Shown here one piece after another: positions 1-5,980 of a stretch of DNA of 6,017 nt; the first letter of the stretch is position 1; each line of letters starts with the position of its first letter. A program made the translations under genes and the position numbers. Source of the stretch: Candidatus Sodaliphilus limicaballi (GTDB taxonomy: Bacteria; Bacteroidota; Bacteroidia; Bacteroidales; Muribaculaceae); NCBI GenBank assembly GCA_018065815.1, contig JAGHSP010000042.1, positions 1 to 6,017 of the forward strand, given 5' to 3'. The notes below the pieces were generated by a model, which saw nothing but the letters and a program-made list of their open reading frames with translations, had not been told where the DNA came from and did no database searches.

Positions 1-168
1 CTTCCGCACGTCCTTCCGCACGTCCTTCCGCACGACCTTCCGCACGACCTTCCGCACGACCTTCCGCACGTCCTTCCGCACGTCCTTCCGCACGACCTTC
101 CGCACGACCTTCCGCACGTCCTTCTTTTAATCCTTCTTTTAATCCTTCGGCGCGACCTTCGATGCGGG
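1..168 (-). repeat. 12-bp tandem repeat coding for the (RAEG)n tail of the Rpn-family protein
   Basis: Positions 1-120 are exactly ten 12-bp units, cttccgcacg followed by tc or ac on the plus strand. Two divergent units cttcttttaatc follow (121-144), then cttcggcgcgac (145-156) and cttcgatgcggg (157-168), making 14 units. The array continues past the left edge. Read on the minus strand, each main unit gives Arg-Ala-Glu-Gly with fixed codons CGT, GCG and GAA, and Gly as GGT or GGA. The two 60-bp halves (1-60 and 61-120) differ only at 59 versus 119, so a five-unit block appears to have been duplicated. The unit length is a multiple of three, so copy-number changes keep the reading frame. Confidence 0.95.
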
Positions 169-889
169 CAGTGTCCATGATATCGTTTTGGATCATCTGC
201 TCGTTAAGGTGTTCAAAGTAGGCGTCTTTTTCCTTTTTGCTCATTGCCATATACTCCAATTTCTTCTTCGCTTCTTGGAGGCCTGGCGCAGTCGTGTTAT
301 CGTCTATATCGCCGTCTTTGAGGTATTTAATCCATTCCTCCAGGTGATTCTCGGCAATTTTGTTGAATGCGTTCACGCGTATAAGGTAATACTCGGGAAA
401 CACCTCGCCAGGAGTTTTCATGCGGATGGCATTGTCCTCCTTTGTAGAAATCTGCAACGTGTCGTCCTTGGTCATGCCACGGAAGGTGGTCTGTCCGCGA
501 TACACGAAGTCCTCGCCTTTGCCCAGGTCAAAGTACAAGATGCTGATGGAGTAAACCTTCTTCACCTGGTCGTACTTCTGCCCCAGGGTGATGTGTTCGG
601 TAATCGCTTTGGCAACGCCGTAAAGGATGCGCTCGAGGAAATAAATCTCTCGGGTGAGCTGTATTTCCACGAGGATTATCTCGTCCTTGCTGTTGCGGGC
701 TTTGATATCGACGCGGTTGAACTTGTCGCTGGCGTCCATCTGGTTACTCTCGCTCTCGAGAATCTCAACAATGGTCACTTTCTCACCCAGGAGAACCGTG
801 ATGAGCCCTTCCAGAATGCTGAAATTCTCCTTGTCGCGCAAGATTTTCTTTGCCGCCCAGTCAAAACGTATGTATTTATTTTCAGCCAT
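1..889 (-). CDS. Rpn family recombination-promoting nuclease / PD-(D/E)XK nuclease family putative transposase, C-terminus cut by window edge
   Basis: Reading leftwards from the ATG at 889, one frame stays open to the window edge (296 codons, no stop). The protein begins MAENKYIRFDWAAKKILRDK and matches the Rpn/PDDEXK_2 family common in Bacteroidales. The nuclease core is visible: D61 in NRVDIKA, then E75 and Q77 in ILVEIQ, giving the D...ExQ form of the PD-(D/E)XK site used by this family. The segment QLTREIYFLERILYGVAKAI (77-96) and the following YSISILYFDLG (115-125) also fit. Residues 242-296 are tetrapeptide repeats (RIEG, RAEG, LKEG twice, then ten RAEG, the last incomplete). Family members are DNA endonucleases that raise RecA-independent recombination in E. 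coli and have been linked to phage defence; they are often labelled transposases although no element ends are seen here. A Bacteroidales promoter lies just upstream, so it is probably transcribed independently of cotH. Family call is firm; cellular role is inferred. Confidence 0.9.
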   Translation of the reverse strand, partial: MAENKYIRFDWAAKKILRDKENFSILEGLITVLLGEKVTIVEILESESNQMDASDKFNRVDIKARNSKDEIILVEIQLTREIYFLERILYGVAKAITEHITLGQKYDQVKKVYSISILYFDLGKGEDFVYRGQTTFRGMTKDDTLQISTKEDNAIRMKTPGEVFPEYYLIRVNAFNKIAENHLEEWIKYLKDGDIDDNTTAPGLQEAKKKLEYMAMSKKEKDAYFEHLNEQMIQNDIMDTARIEGRAEGLKEGLKEGRAEGRAEGRAEGRAEGRAEGRAEGRAEGRAEGRAEGRAE

Positions 890-1121
890 AGTTATGCATT
901 TTGTGCAAAAATATATAAACTGCGTCACATTTACAAGAGTTTAGCAAAATTTATGCAAAAAAAGTGGTTTATCACAACTTGTGGAATCTCTAAACCGTTA
1001 CGGTTGTTAGTTGTTCTTTTTGGGTTTAAAGCAATAACGTGTTTATACGGATGAAAGTATAGATGAGCCAATGGCATTGATGCTTGTCGTGCTATGGGTT
1101 GCCATGCCTGCCTCCCCCATG
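890..1121. other. Intergenic region between cotH-like and rpn-like genes
   Basis: These 232 bases are visibly more A+T-rich than the genes on each side. They contain the rpn-like promoter (906-936) and two short odd-length inverted repeats at 973-983 and 993-1005, whose centres lie 21 bp apart. I see no convincing hairpin plus U-tract after the CotH stop at 1122, so the end of that transcript is undefined and some read-through into the nuclease gene is possible. No small ORF with coding character was recognised. Confidence 0.6.
906..936 (-). promoter_or_regulatory. Bacteroidales-type promoter of the Rpn-family gene
   Basis: On the minus strand TTG (936-934) is followed by a 20-nt spacer and TATTTTTG (913-906), a full match to the TAnnTTTG -7 element. 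Only 16 bases separate this element from the ATG at 889, so the leader would be roughly ten bases. No purine-rich Shine-Dalgarno sequence is visible before the start, which is common in Bacteroidota. The same TTG-N20-TAnnTTTG geometry occurs at the exporter gene in this window. Confidence 0.6.
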
Positions 1122-2525
1122 TCAGGGCTGGAGGACTAGGCGGTGGTTTCTTATCACCAGTCCGCGGGTGTCGTCGGGCACCTCAATGCCATGCAGGTTG
1201 AAGGTGCGGTTGTCGCTTGCCTCCTCGGCACGTGTGTCATCGATGGCCGAGATGTCGATACTAGAGATGATTTCATCAAGTTCGGGCAAATGTTTTTTCA
1301 TCCAGTCAACCTGGAAGATGGCGCTGGTATAAGTAGTGAAGACGCTGTAGCCATAGAGTTGGGCTGTGAGTGCTCTGGACTGGTATATGGGGCGCGACAT
1401 GGAGGCGGCGTATCCGTTGACAAATCCGTCGATGTCGCTGAGTAGCGTGGCCTTCACCTCGTCCCACTTGCCACGGTAGGCACGGCGAAACGTGGCGTCC
1501 TTGTTCTCGAGCAGGTCAACGAAGTAAAAGTCGCGCATCATGTGGTAGCGCGAGAATGTGTTGACACCCATCTCACGCGACGAGTCAAAGTCCCAGAGGC
1601 ACCCCATCTCGAGGCGACTGCCGTCGGTGCTGTCGCGCTTGGTCACATAGAGGTTGCTGCCCCCGCTGTCCCACGTGCCCAGGATGTCGTGGGCCAGCAG
1701 CCACGAGGCAAATGACTCTACGTCGATATACCGGACATAGGTACTCTGCTTTATCGACTGCTCGGCACGGGTGATGTAGTCCTGAATGTAGCCTTGCTGT
1801 TCCTCAGTGACCTCGTCGCCATCAGGATACTTGAAAGTCCATGCAAAACGCTGGTCAAAAAAAGGAGTGTTGAAATACCTTTCCTCGTTCCACCAGTAGG
1901 CATCGCGCTCCACGATGAAACCGCTCTTGTCCACGTCCAGGCGACAACCGCGGTTGCGCTTCACGGTCTCTATCAGCAGGTACAGCCCCTGGTACTCGCC
2001 GTTAATCACCACGTTGCAGTATTGCCACCGCGGCGTCCACTGCAAACCCATTAGTTCGTTCACCTTGAGGCCCACGATGGTGTTGAAGGTGCGGTCATCG
2101 CGCAGCAGGCGCCACTCGCGGTCCATGCAAGCAGGATCGCCGCGCATGAGCAGGTCAGCCTTCTTTTGCAGCTTTATCTTGTAAGGTTTCTGGTCCTTTA
2201 ACGCACTGGTGTTGCCGGTGATTTTGATGGTCATGCCGGACTCGCCGTCAAGATACTCACCCGAGTCATAGAGCGTGTCGGCCAGCATGGTGATGACCAT
2301 GCGACCCGGCACCTTGGTGGCGTTTGTCGTGCTGTGGCCGATGCAGCCCGGCGGATGGTCCACGTAGTCACACGTGGGCATCACGCTGTCAACGGTGTTG
2401 ATTTGCATCACCGGCAATTCAATGGCCTGCAGTGCCGACAGCGAGCAGTCAGCCTCGGCACGGGCAGCAACCGATGCACCCACCATGCACAGCAATAACA
2501 GTATATGTCTAATCATTACCTTCAT
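1122..2525 (-). CDS. Secreted CotH kinase family protein
   Basis: A 467-residue protein read from the ATG at 2525. The N-terminus MKVMIRHILLLLCMVGASVA followed by ARAEA is a typical Sec signal peptide, so the product is exported. The CotH kinase domain (PF08757 type) runs over most of the mature protein: ITGNTSALKDQKPYKIKL (about 102-119), the equivalent of the family's RGNSS..KKPY.IKL; REWRLLRDD (136-144); VVINGEYQGLYLLIE (172-186), matching NGeY.GvYll.E; and CLWDFDSSRE (309-318), the family's WDxD segment with the expected metal-binding aspartates. CotH proteins are atypical kinases, best known from Bacillus spore-coat phosphorylation; many Bacteroidota encode secreted versions of unknown target. 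The last 28 residues resemble the short tail seen on many exported Bacteroidales proteins. A TTG-initiated extension to 2561 is in frame, but it would overlap the -7 element, and GGAG sits at 2532-2529 before ATG 2525. ATG 2516 is an alternative. Substrate is unknown. Confidence 0.88.
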   Translation of the reverse strand: MKVMIRHILLLLCMVGASVAARAEADCSLSALQAIELPVMQINTVDSVMPTCDYVDHPPGCIGHSTTNATKVPGRMVITMLADTLYDSGEYLDGESGMTIKITGNTSALKDQKPYKIKLQKKADLLMRGDPACMDREWRLLRDDRTFNTIVGLKVNELMGLQWTPRWQYCNVVINGEYQGLYLLIETVKRNRGCRLDVDKSGFIVERDAYWWNEERYFNTPFFDQRFAWTFKYPDGDEVTEEQQGYIQDYITRAEQSIKQSTYVRYIDVESFASWLLAHDILGTWDSGGSNLYVTKRDSTDGSRLEMGCLWDFDSSREMGVNTFSRYHMMRDFYFVDLLENKDATFRRAYRGKWDEVKATLLSDIDGFVNGYAASMSRPIYQSRALTAQLYGYSVFTTYTSAIFQVDWMKKHLPELDEIISSIDISAIDDTRAEEASDNRTFNLHGIEVPDDTRGLVIRNHRLVLQP

Positions 2526-2549
2526 CTGCTCCAAAATGAAATTGTGATG

Positions 2550-2557
2550 CAAATTTA
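2550..2557 (-). promoter_or_regulatory. -7 element of the cotH-like gene promoter
   Basis: TAAATTTG on the minus strand (2557-2550) matches TAnnTTTG perfectly and lies 24 bases before the ATG at 2525. No TTG or TTTG is found at the expected spacing upstream. A run of nine T on the minus strand (2568-2560) occupies the spacer instead. The element argues against the TTG start at 2561, which lies upstream of the transcription start it would set. Confidence 0.45.
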
Positions 2558-2607
2558 GCAAAAAAAAACGAAACCATATCTATGGGGGTGATTTTTGATG
2601 CAGAACC

Positions 2608-2638
2608 TTGGTCGAGGTAAAATATTTCATTACTTTTG
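2608..2638 (+). promoter_or_regulatory. Bacteroidales-type promoter of the ThrE-like exporter gene
   Basis: TTG (2608-2610), a 20-nt spacer and TACTTTTG (2631-2638) form a full match to the Bacteroidales -33/-7 pattern, followed by the CACCG often seen after such -7 elements. Transcription would start a few bases downstream, near 2644, leaving a leader of about 50 nt before the ATG at 2693. This position also makes the in-frame TTG at 2636 an unlikely start, since it lies inside the -7 element. Confidence 0.7.
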
Positions 2639-2649
2639 CACCGCTGTAC

Positions 2650-2673
2650 ATCAACCGGGGACTTCCCGTTGAT
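2650..2673 (+). other. Hairpin in the leader of the exporter mRNA
   Basis: ATCAAC-C-GGG pairs with CCC-GTTGAT, giving a nine-pair stem with one bulged C and a five-base loop. It lies between the predicted transcription start and the GGAG at 2681-2684. It may stabilise the mRNA or modulate translation. It has no U-tract and is not a terminator for this strand. No known riboswitch fold was recognised. Confidence 0.5.
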
Positions 2674-2680
2674 AATTATA

Positions 2681-2684
2681 GGAG
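2681..2684 (+). promoter_or_regulatory. Ribosome binding site deciding the exporter start
   Basis: GGAG at 2681-2684 lies eight bases before the ATG at 2693. Together with the promoter position it selects this ATG over the longer TTG-initiated frame beginning at 2636. Confidence 0.6.
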
Positions 2685-2692
2685 ATAAGACT

Positions 2693-3919
2693 ATGACTGA
2701 CAAGAACAAGGCTTTGGACATCGTGTCGCGCGCCGGGCACATCATGCTCGAGAACGGCGCCGAGATTTCGCGCGTGGAGGAGGTGATGGACCGCATTGCA
2801 CACGCCTATGGTGTGGACTCGGGTAACTTCTTCGTGCTAAGCAACGGCATTTTCACCACCGCACAGGGATATGCCAACGTGGAGCACATCCCGTTTCACG
2901 GCACACAGCTTGACCGCGTGGTTGCCGTGAGCTCACTGTCGCGCGACATCGTGAGCGGCTGCGTCACCATCGACGAGGCCCAGTGTCGCCTGGACGAGAT
3001 CAGGCGCATGCCGGCTCATCCCGTGTGGGAACAGGTGCTGGCCTCGGCACTGGGTTCAGGGGCGTTCTGCGCAATTTTCGGAGGTAGTTTCGCCGACTGT
3101 GGCGTGGCGTTGCTCTCGGGTATCCTGCTGTGGATATTCGTGCTGCAGGTATCATCCCGATTCATGAGCAAGGTCACCGGCAACATCGCCGGCGGAGCGC
3201 TCGTGACCCTGTTCTGCATCATGTGTTACAAACTGGGATGGGGCGACCACTTGGGCAATATGCTCATCGGGGCCATCATCCCCCTCATCCCCGGCGTGCC
3301 TTTCACCAACGGCATACGCGACCTCGGGGCCGAAGACTATATCGCCGGCGGCACGCGCCTCATCGACGCGTTGATGGGGTTCCTGTGCATCGCCCTGGGC
3401 GTGTCCACGGTATTTGTCGCCGACGCCTATATCGAGGGCAGCATCATCGCCCTTGACGGCACGGCCTATGATCCCGTCACCGCCCAGTGGCCGTGGCAGC
3501 TCATCGCGGCGTTCATCGGCACAACGGCGTTTGCGGTGTTGTTCGGTGCGCCACGCAGCAAGTATGCGGGGTGTGGCGTGGCAGGTGTGCTGGGATGGGT
3601 AGCCTACCTGGCCTCATGCCGCAACCTGGGGCTCTCCCCCGCCGAGGCCACCTTCATCGCCACGATGGTGGTCACCGTGTCGGCCTACGTGCTGGCATCA
3701 CTGCAGCGATGCCCCGTCATCGTGTTCCTGATATGCGGTATCTTCCCTCTCGTGCCCGGAGCCGGTGTGTTCTGGACCAGCTACCACATCGTGAGCCAGA
3801 ACCTGCCCACCGCCTTGCAGACCGGGTTCCTGGCCACCAAGTGCACCTTTGCGATCGCGTTTGCTATCATCATCGTCACCGAACTCTCGCGCGTGACCGC
3901 CCGCAAAACAACTGCCTGA
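2693..3919 (+). CDS. Threonine/serine exporter family protein (ThrE-like, fused two-domain form)
   Basis: A 408-residue inner-membrane protein. The N-terminal part is the ThrE/YjjP domain (PF06738 type): ALDIVSRAGHIMLENGAEIS (7-26) with RVEEVMDRIAHAYGV, a cytosolic region to about residue 110, then membrane helices and the signature PLIPGVPFTNGIRD (197-210) with GAEDYIAGGTRL after it. From about residue 268 follows the YjjB/ThrE_2 domain (PF12821 type), with LFGAPRSKYAG (283-293) and FPLVPGAG (351-358). I count about ten hydrophobic helices. In E. coli the two parts are separate proteins (YjjP and YjjB, implicated in succinate export); in Corynebacterium ThrE they are fused, as here, and export threonine and serine. 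The length and both P-L-x-P-G motifs indicate an intact protein. Substrate is not determined by the sequence: threonine/serine or a dicarboxylate are the main options. It has its own promoter, leader hairpin and downstream terminator, so it is probably monocistronic. Confidence 0.92.
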   Translation: MTDKNKALDIVSRAGHIMLENGAEISRVEEVMDRIAHAYGVDSGNFFVLSNGIFTTAQGYANVEHIPFHGTQLDRVVAVSSLSRDIVSGCVTIDEAQCRLDEIRRMPAHPVWEQVLASALGSGAFCAIFGGSFADCGVALLSGILLWIFVLQVSSRFMSKVTGNIAGGALVTLFCIMCYKLGWGDHLGNMLIGAIIPLIPGVPFTNGIRDLGAEDYIAGGTRLIDALMGFLCIALGVSTVFVADAYIEGSIIALDGTAYDPVTAQWPWQLIAAFIGTTAFAVLFGAPRSKYAGCGVAGVLGWVAYLASCRNLGLSPAEATFIATMVVTVSAYVLASLQRCPVIVFLICGIFPLVPGAGVFWTSYHIVSQNLPTALQTGFLATKCTFAIAFAIIIVTELSRVTARKTTA

Positions 3920-3940
3920 ATCAGTTTTCACCGTAAAATA

Positions 3941-3982
3941 AGCGCGGTGGCTGTACCTGCATTGAGGTCCAGTCACCGCGTT
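3941..3982. terminator. Long hairpin between convergent genes, likely bidirectional terminator
   Basis: CGCGGTGGCTG (3943-3953) pairs with CAGTCACCGCG (3970-3980), with one G·U in plus-strand RNA. The stem extends outwards by G·U and A-U to 3941/3982 and, past one mismatch, inwards by ACCT/AGGT around the loop GCATTG. On the minus strand it is followed by CTTATTTTA, a fair U-tract that would end the OPT transcript; on the plus strand by TTCGGCTTTAT, a weaker one, ending the exporter transcript. Its position between two convergent stops supports the role. Confidence 0.7.
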
Positions 3983-3998
3983 CGGCTTTATAACGGGA

Positions 3999-4018
3999 TT
4001 AACCCCGGGAGGGGCTAA
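3999..4018 (-). terminator. Hairpin directly after the OPT transporter stop
   Basis: In minus-strand RNA, UUAGCCCC pairs with GGGGUUAA around the loop UCCC, an eight-pair stem with one G·U. It starts three bases after the TAA stop at 4024-4022. The sequence after it (TCCCGTTATAAAG) has almost no U-tract, so it may act as a 3' end stabiliser or processing stop, with the larger hairpin at 3941-3982 doing the termination. On the plus strand the G·U becomes an A/C mismatch, so the fold favours minus-strand RNA. Confidence 0.45.
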
Positions 4019-4021
4019 GGA

Positions 4022-5980
4022 TTATTTCTCGTCTTTCTTGGCTTTGAGGCAAGATACTGTGAGGTAGATGATGAGAGCCACATACATTGCCACAGCAATC
4101 CAGTTGGTAGTAACCTCGCTCAAACCATGCTTGTAGTCGAAGCCGAAGAATACCATGCCAGCACTCACTACACCCATGAGGGCACCGCCGGCGATGAAAC
4201 CGCTGGCGAGCAGAGTGCCGCGCTCGTTGCGTGCCTTGTTGACCTCTGCATTCTTGCTGCGTGAGCTGACAAACCAGCTAATGATACCGCCCACGAGCAA
4301 CGGAGTGTTGAGCTGCAAGGGGATGAACATACCCAGAGAGAAAGGTAACGCAGGAACGCCGAGCCAGTTGAGAAGCAGAGCAAGGATTGCGCCCACGATG
4401 TAGAGCAACCAGGGTGTGTCGCCACCCATCATGAGAGGATCGATAACGGCTGCCATCGCATTGGCCTGGGGAGCAACGAGAGCGTTATCGCCCACAAAAC
4501 CGTAGGTCTTGTTGAGGACTATCATCACTCCACCCACGGTCGCTGCCGAGAGCAGTGTGCCCACAGCCTTCCATGTCTGCTGTTTAGCAGGGGTTGTGCC
4601 CAGCCAATAACCAATCTTCATGTCGGTAACCATACCGCCAGCCATTGACAGCGCCGTACAAACCACACCACCAATAACCATAGATGCCACGATACCGCGT
4701 GCGCCATTGAGTCCCACAGCAACGAAGATACCCGATGCCACGATAAGGGTCATCAGCGTCATGCCGCTCACAGGGTTACTGCCCACGATGGCAATCGCAT
4801 TGGCAGCCACGGTGGTAAAGAGGAACGCAATCACTACAACCACGAAGAATGCAACGATGGTCTGCATCAGGTTGTGGATAACACCCACATAGAAGAACAC
4901 GAATGTTACTGCAAGCGCAGCCAGCAGTGAGAACGCAAGAATCTTCATTGAGATATCCTTCTGGTGACGCTCCACCTTCTCATCCTTGTTGCCGCCCTTG
5001 AACGCCTTGCCAGCGAGACCAGCAGCATTGCGGATAACGCCCCAAGACTTGATGATGCCTATGATTCCGCTCATCGCAATACCACCGATACCAATGAAGC
5101 GTGCGCCGCCCTTGAAAATTTCCTCGGCCGACGAACCTGCGAGTTCGGGATTGGTACCCATGAGAGGAACAATAATCCACCAGATGAAAGCACTACCGGC
5201 GAAGATGATGAAGCTGTAACGCAGACCCACGATGTAGCCAAGGCCCAGCACAGCAGCGCCAGTGTTGATCTTGAACACCATCTTGAGCTTGTCGGTCATG
5301 TGCGACATTGCGGGGATAATAGATGTGGAGATATCCTCGGCCCACCATTTGAAGGTAGAGGCAAAGAAGTCATACAATCCGCCCACCAGTCCGGCGATGA
5401 GCAGCGGTTTAGCATCGCTACCGCCCTTCTGTCCGCTAATGAGCACCTGGGTAGTAGCAGTAGCCTCGGGGAAGGGGAACTTGCCGTGCATGTCGCTCAC
5501 AAAGTACTTGCGGAAGGGGATGAAGAACAGGATGCCCAGCAAGCCACCAAGCAGTGAACTCAGGAACACCTCAAGGAAGTTAACAGTAATCTCAGGATAC
5601 TTGGCCTGCAGGATGTAGAGCGCAGGCAGGGTGAAGATAGCACCAGCCACAACGATACCGCTGGCGGCACCGATACTCTGGATCATCACATTCTCGCCCA
5701 GCGAATCCTTGCGTTTAGTCACGCCAGCAATACCCGCTGCTATAATTGCAATGGGAATAGCCGCTTCAAACACCTGACCCACCTTGAGTCCCAAGTAGGC
5801 CGCCGCCGCACTGAAGATGACTGCCATGATGAGACCCAGCGACACCGAGTAAGGTGTAACCTCGGGGTACTGGCGGTCAGGGCGCATCACAGGAACGTAC
5901 TTCTCACCCGGCTTCAACTCGCTAAACGCGTTGTCGGGCAAAGACATTTCGTCTTGTTGTTTTTTGATTTCTTCTGACAT
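4022..5980 (-). CDS. OPT family oligopeptide transporter
   Basis: A 652-residue polytopic membrane protein. After a charged cytosolic start ending near PDRQYPEVTPYSVSLGL (34-50), it has about 16 hydrophobic segments between residues 44 and 643. Family motifs are clear: AAAAYLGLKVGQVFEAAIPI (58-77), GKFPFPEATATTQVL (166-180), SNPVSGMTLMTL (401-412), KIGYWLGTTPAKQQ (455-468) and LPFSLGMFIPLQLNTPLLVG (545-564). These match the bacterial OPT/YSL family (TIGR00733 type), thought to be proton-coupled importers of small peptides or metal chelates. A basic, charged loop near 325-345 separates the two halves of the membrane domain. Length is normal and no frame break is seen. The ATG at 5980 is followed by a typical charged N-terminus; no Shine-Dalgarno sequence is visible in the A+T-rich leader. 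The gene is convergent with the exporter and shares the terminator region with it. Substrate is not predictable from sequence. Confidence 0.95.
   Translation of the reverse strand: MSEEIKKQQDEMSLPDNAFSELKPGEKYVPVMRPDRQYPEVTPYSVSLGLIMAVIFSAAAAYLGLKVGQVFEAAIPIAIIAAGIAGVTKRKDSLGENVMIQSIGAASGIVVAGAIFTLPALYILQAKYPEITVNFLEVFLSSLLGGLLGILFFIPFRKYFVSDMHGKFPFPEATATTQVLISGQKGGSDAKPLLIAGLVGGLYDFFASTFKWWAEDISTSIIPAMSHMTDKLKMVFKINTGAAVLGLGYIVGLRYSFIIFAGSAFIWWIIVPLMGTNPELAGSSAEEIFKGGARFIGIGGIAMSGIIGIIKSWGVIRNAAGLAGKAFKGGNKDEKVERHQKDISMKILAFSLLAALAVTFVFFYVGVIHNLMQTIVAFFVVVVIAFLFTTVAANAIAIVGSNPVSGMTLMTLIVASGIFVAVGLNGARGIVASMVIGGVVCTALSMAGGMVTDMKIGYWLGTTPAKQQTWKAVGTLLSAATVGGVMIVLNKTYGFVGDNALVAPQANAMAAVIDPLMMGGDTPWLLYIVGAILALLLNWLGVPALPFSLGMFIPLQLNTPLLVGGIISWFVSSRSKNAEVNKARNERGTLLASGFIAGGALMGVVSAGMVFFGFDYKHGLSEVTTNWIAVAMYVALIIYLTVSCLKAKKDEK

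Noticed and set aside
1..168. Short regular repeats that could suggest a CRISPR array or intergenic satellite
   Set aside because: The 12-bp units are contiguous with no spacers and stay in frame with the Rpn-family coding sequence.
418..441. Strong AGGAGG followed by ATG on the minus strand inside the Rpn-family gene
   Set aside because: The ATG at 432 is out of frame with the nuclease and meets a TGA after four codons.
188..1054. Long plus-strand open frame of 288 codons
   Set aside because: It lies opposite the Rpn-family gene, whose minus-strand frame carries the recognisable nuclease motifs. The plus-strand translation resembles no family I recognise and extends into the A+T-rich promoter region.
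1..1121. Insertion sequence implied by the 'putative transposase' label of the Rpn family
   Set aside because: No terminal inverted repeats or target-site duplication were seen around the gene within the window; the family name is historical and the core is a PD-(D/E)XK nuclease.
2526..2561. In-frame TTG extension of the CotH protein
   Set aside because: It overlaps the -7 element, and the extra residues would precede a normal signal peptide that starts at the ATG at 2525.
2636..2692. In-frame TTG extension of the exporter
   Set aside because: The TTG lies inside the predicted -7 element and before the predicted transcript start; ATG 2693 has a well-spaced GGAG.
2509..2796. Minus-strand 95-codon open frame across the divergent promoter region
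   Set aside because: It is antisense to the start of the exporter, runs through both promoters and overlaps the CotH start in another frame.
3130..3456. Arg/His-rich plus-strand frame of 108 codons
   Set aside because: It is an out-of-frame shadow inside the exporter gene; the composition follows from the G+C-rich codons of the real frame.
4964..5557. Plus-strand open frame of 197 codons
   Set aside because: It is antisense to the OPT transporter, hydrophilic and without recognisable domains; it has no promoter-like or ribosome-binding sequence that I could see.
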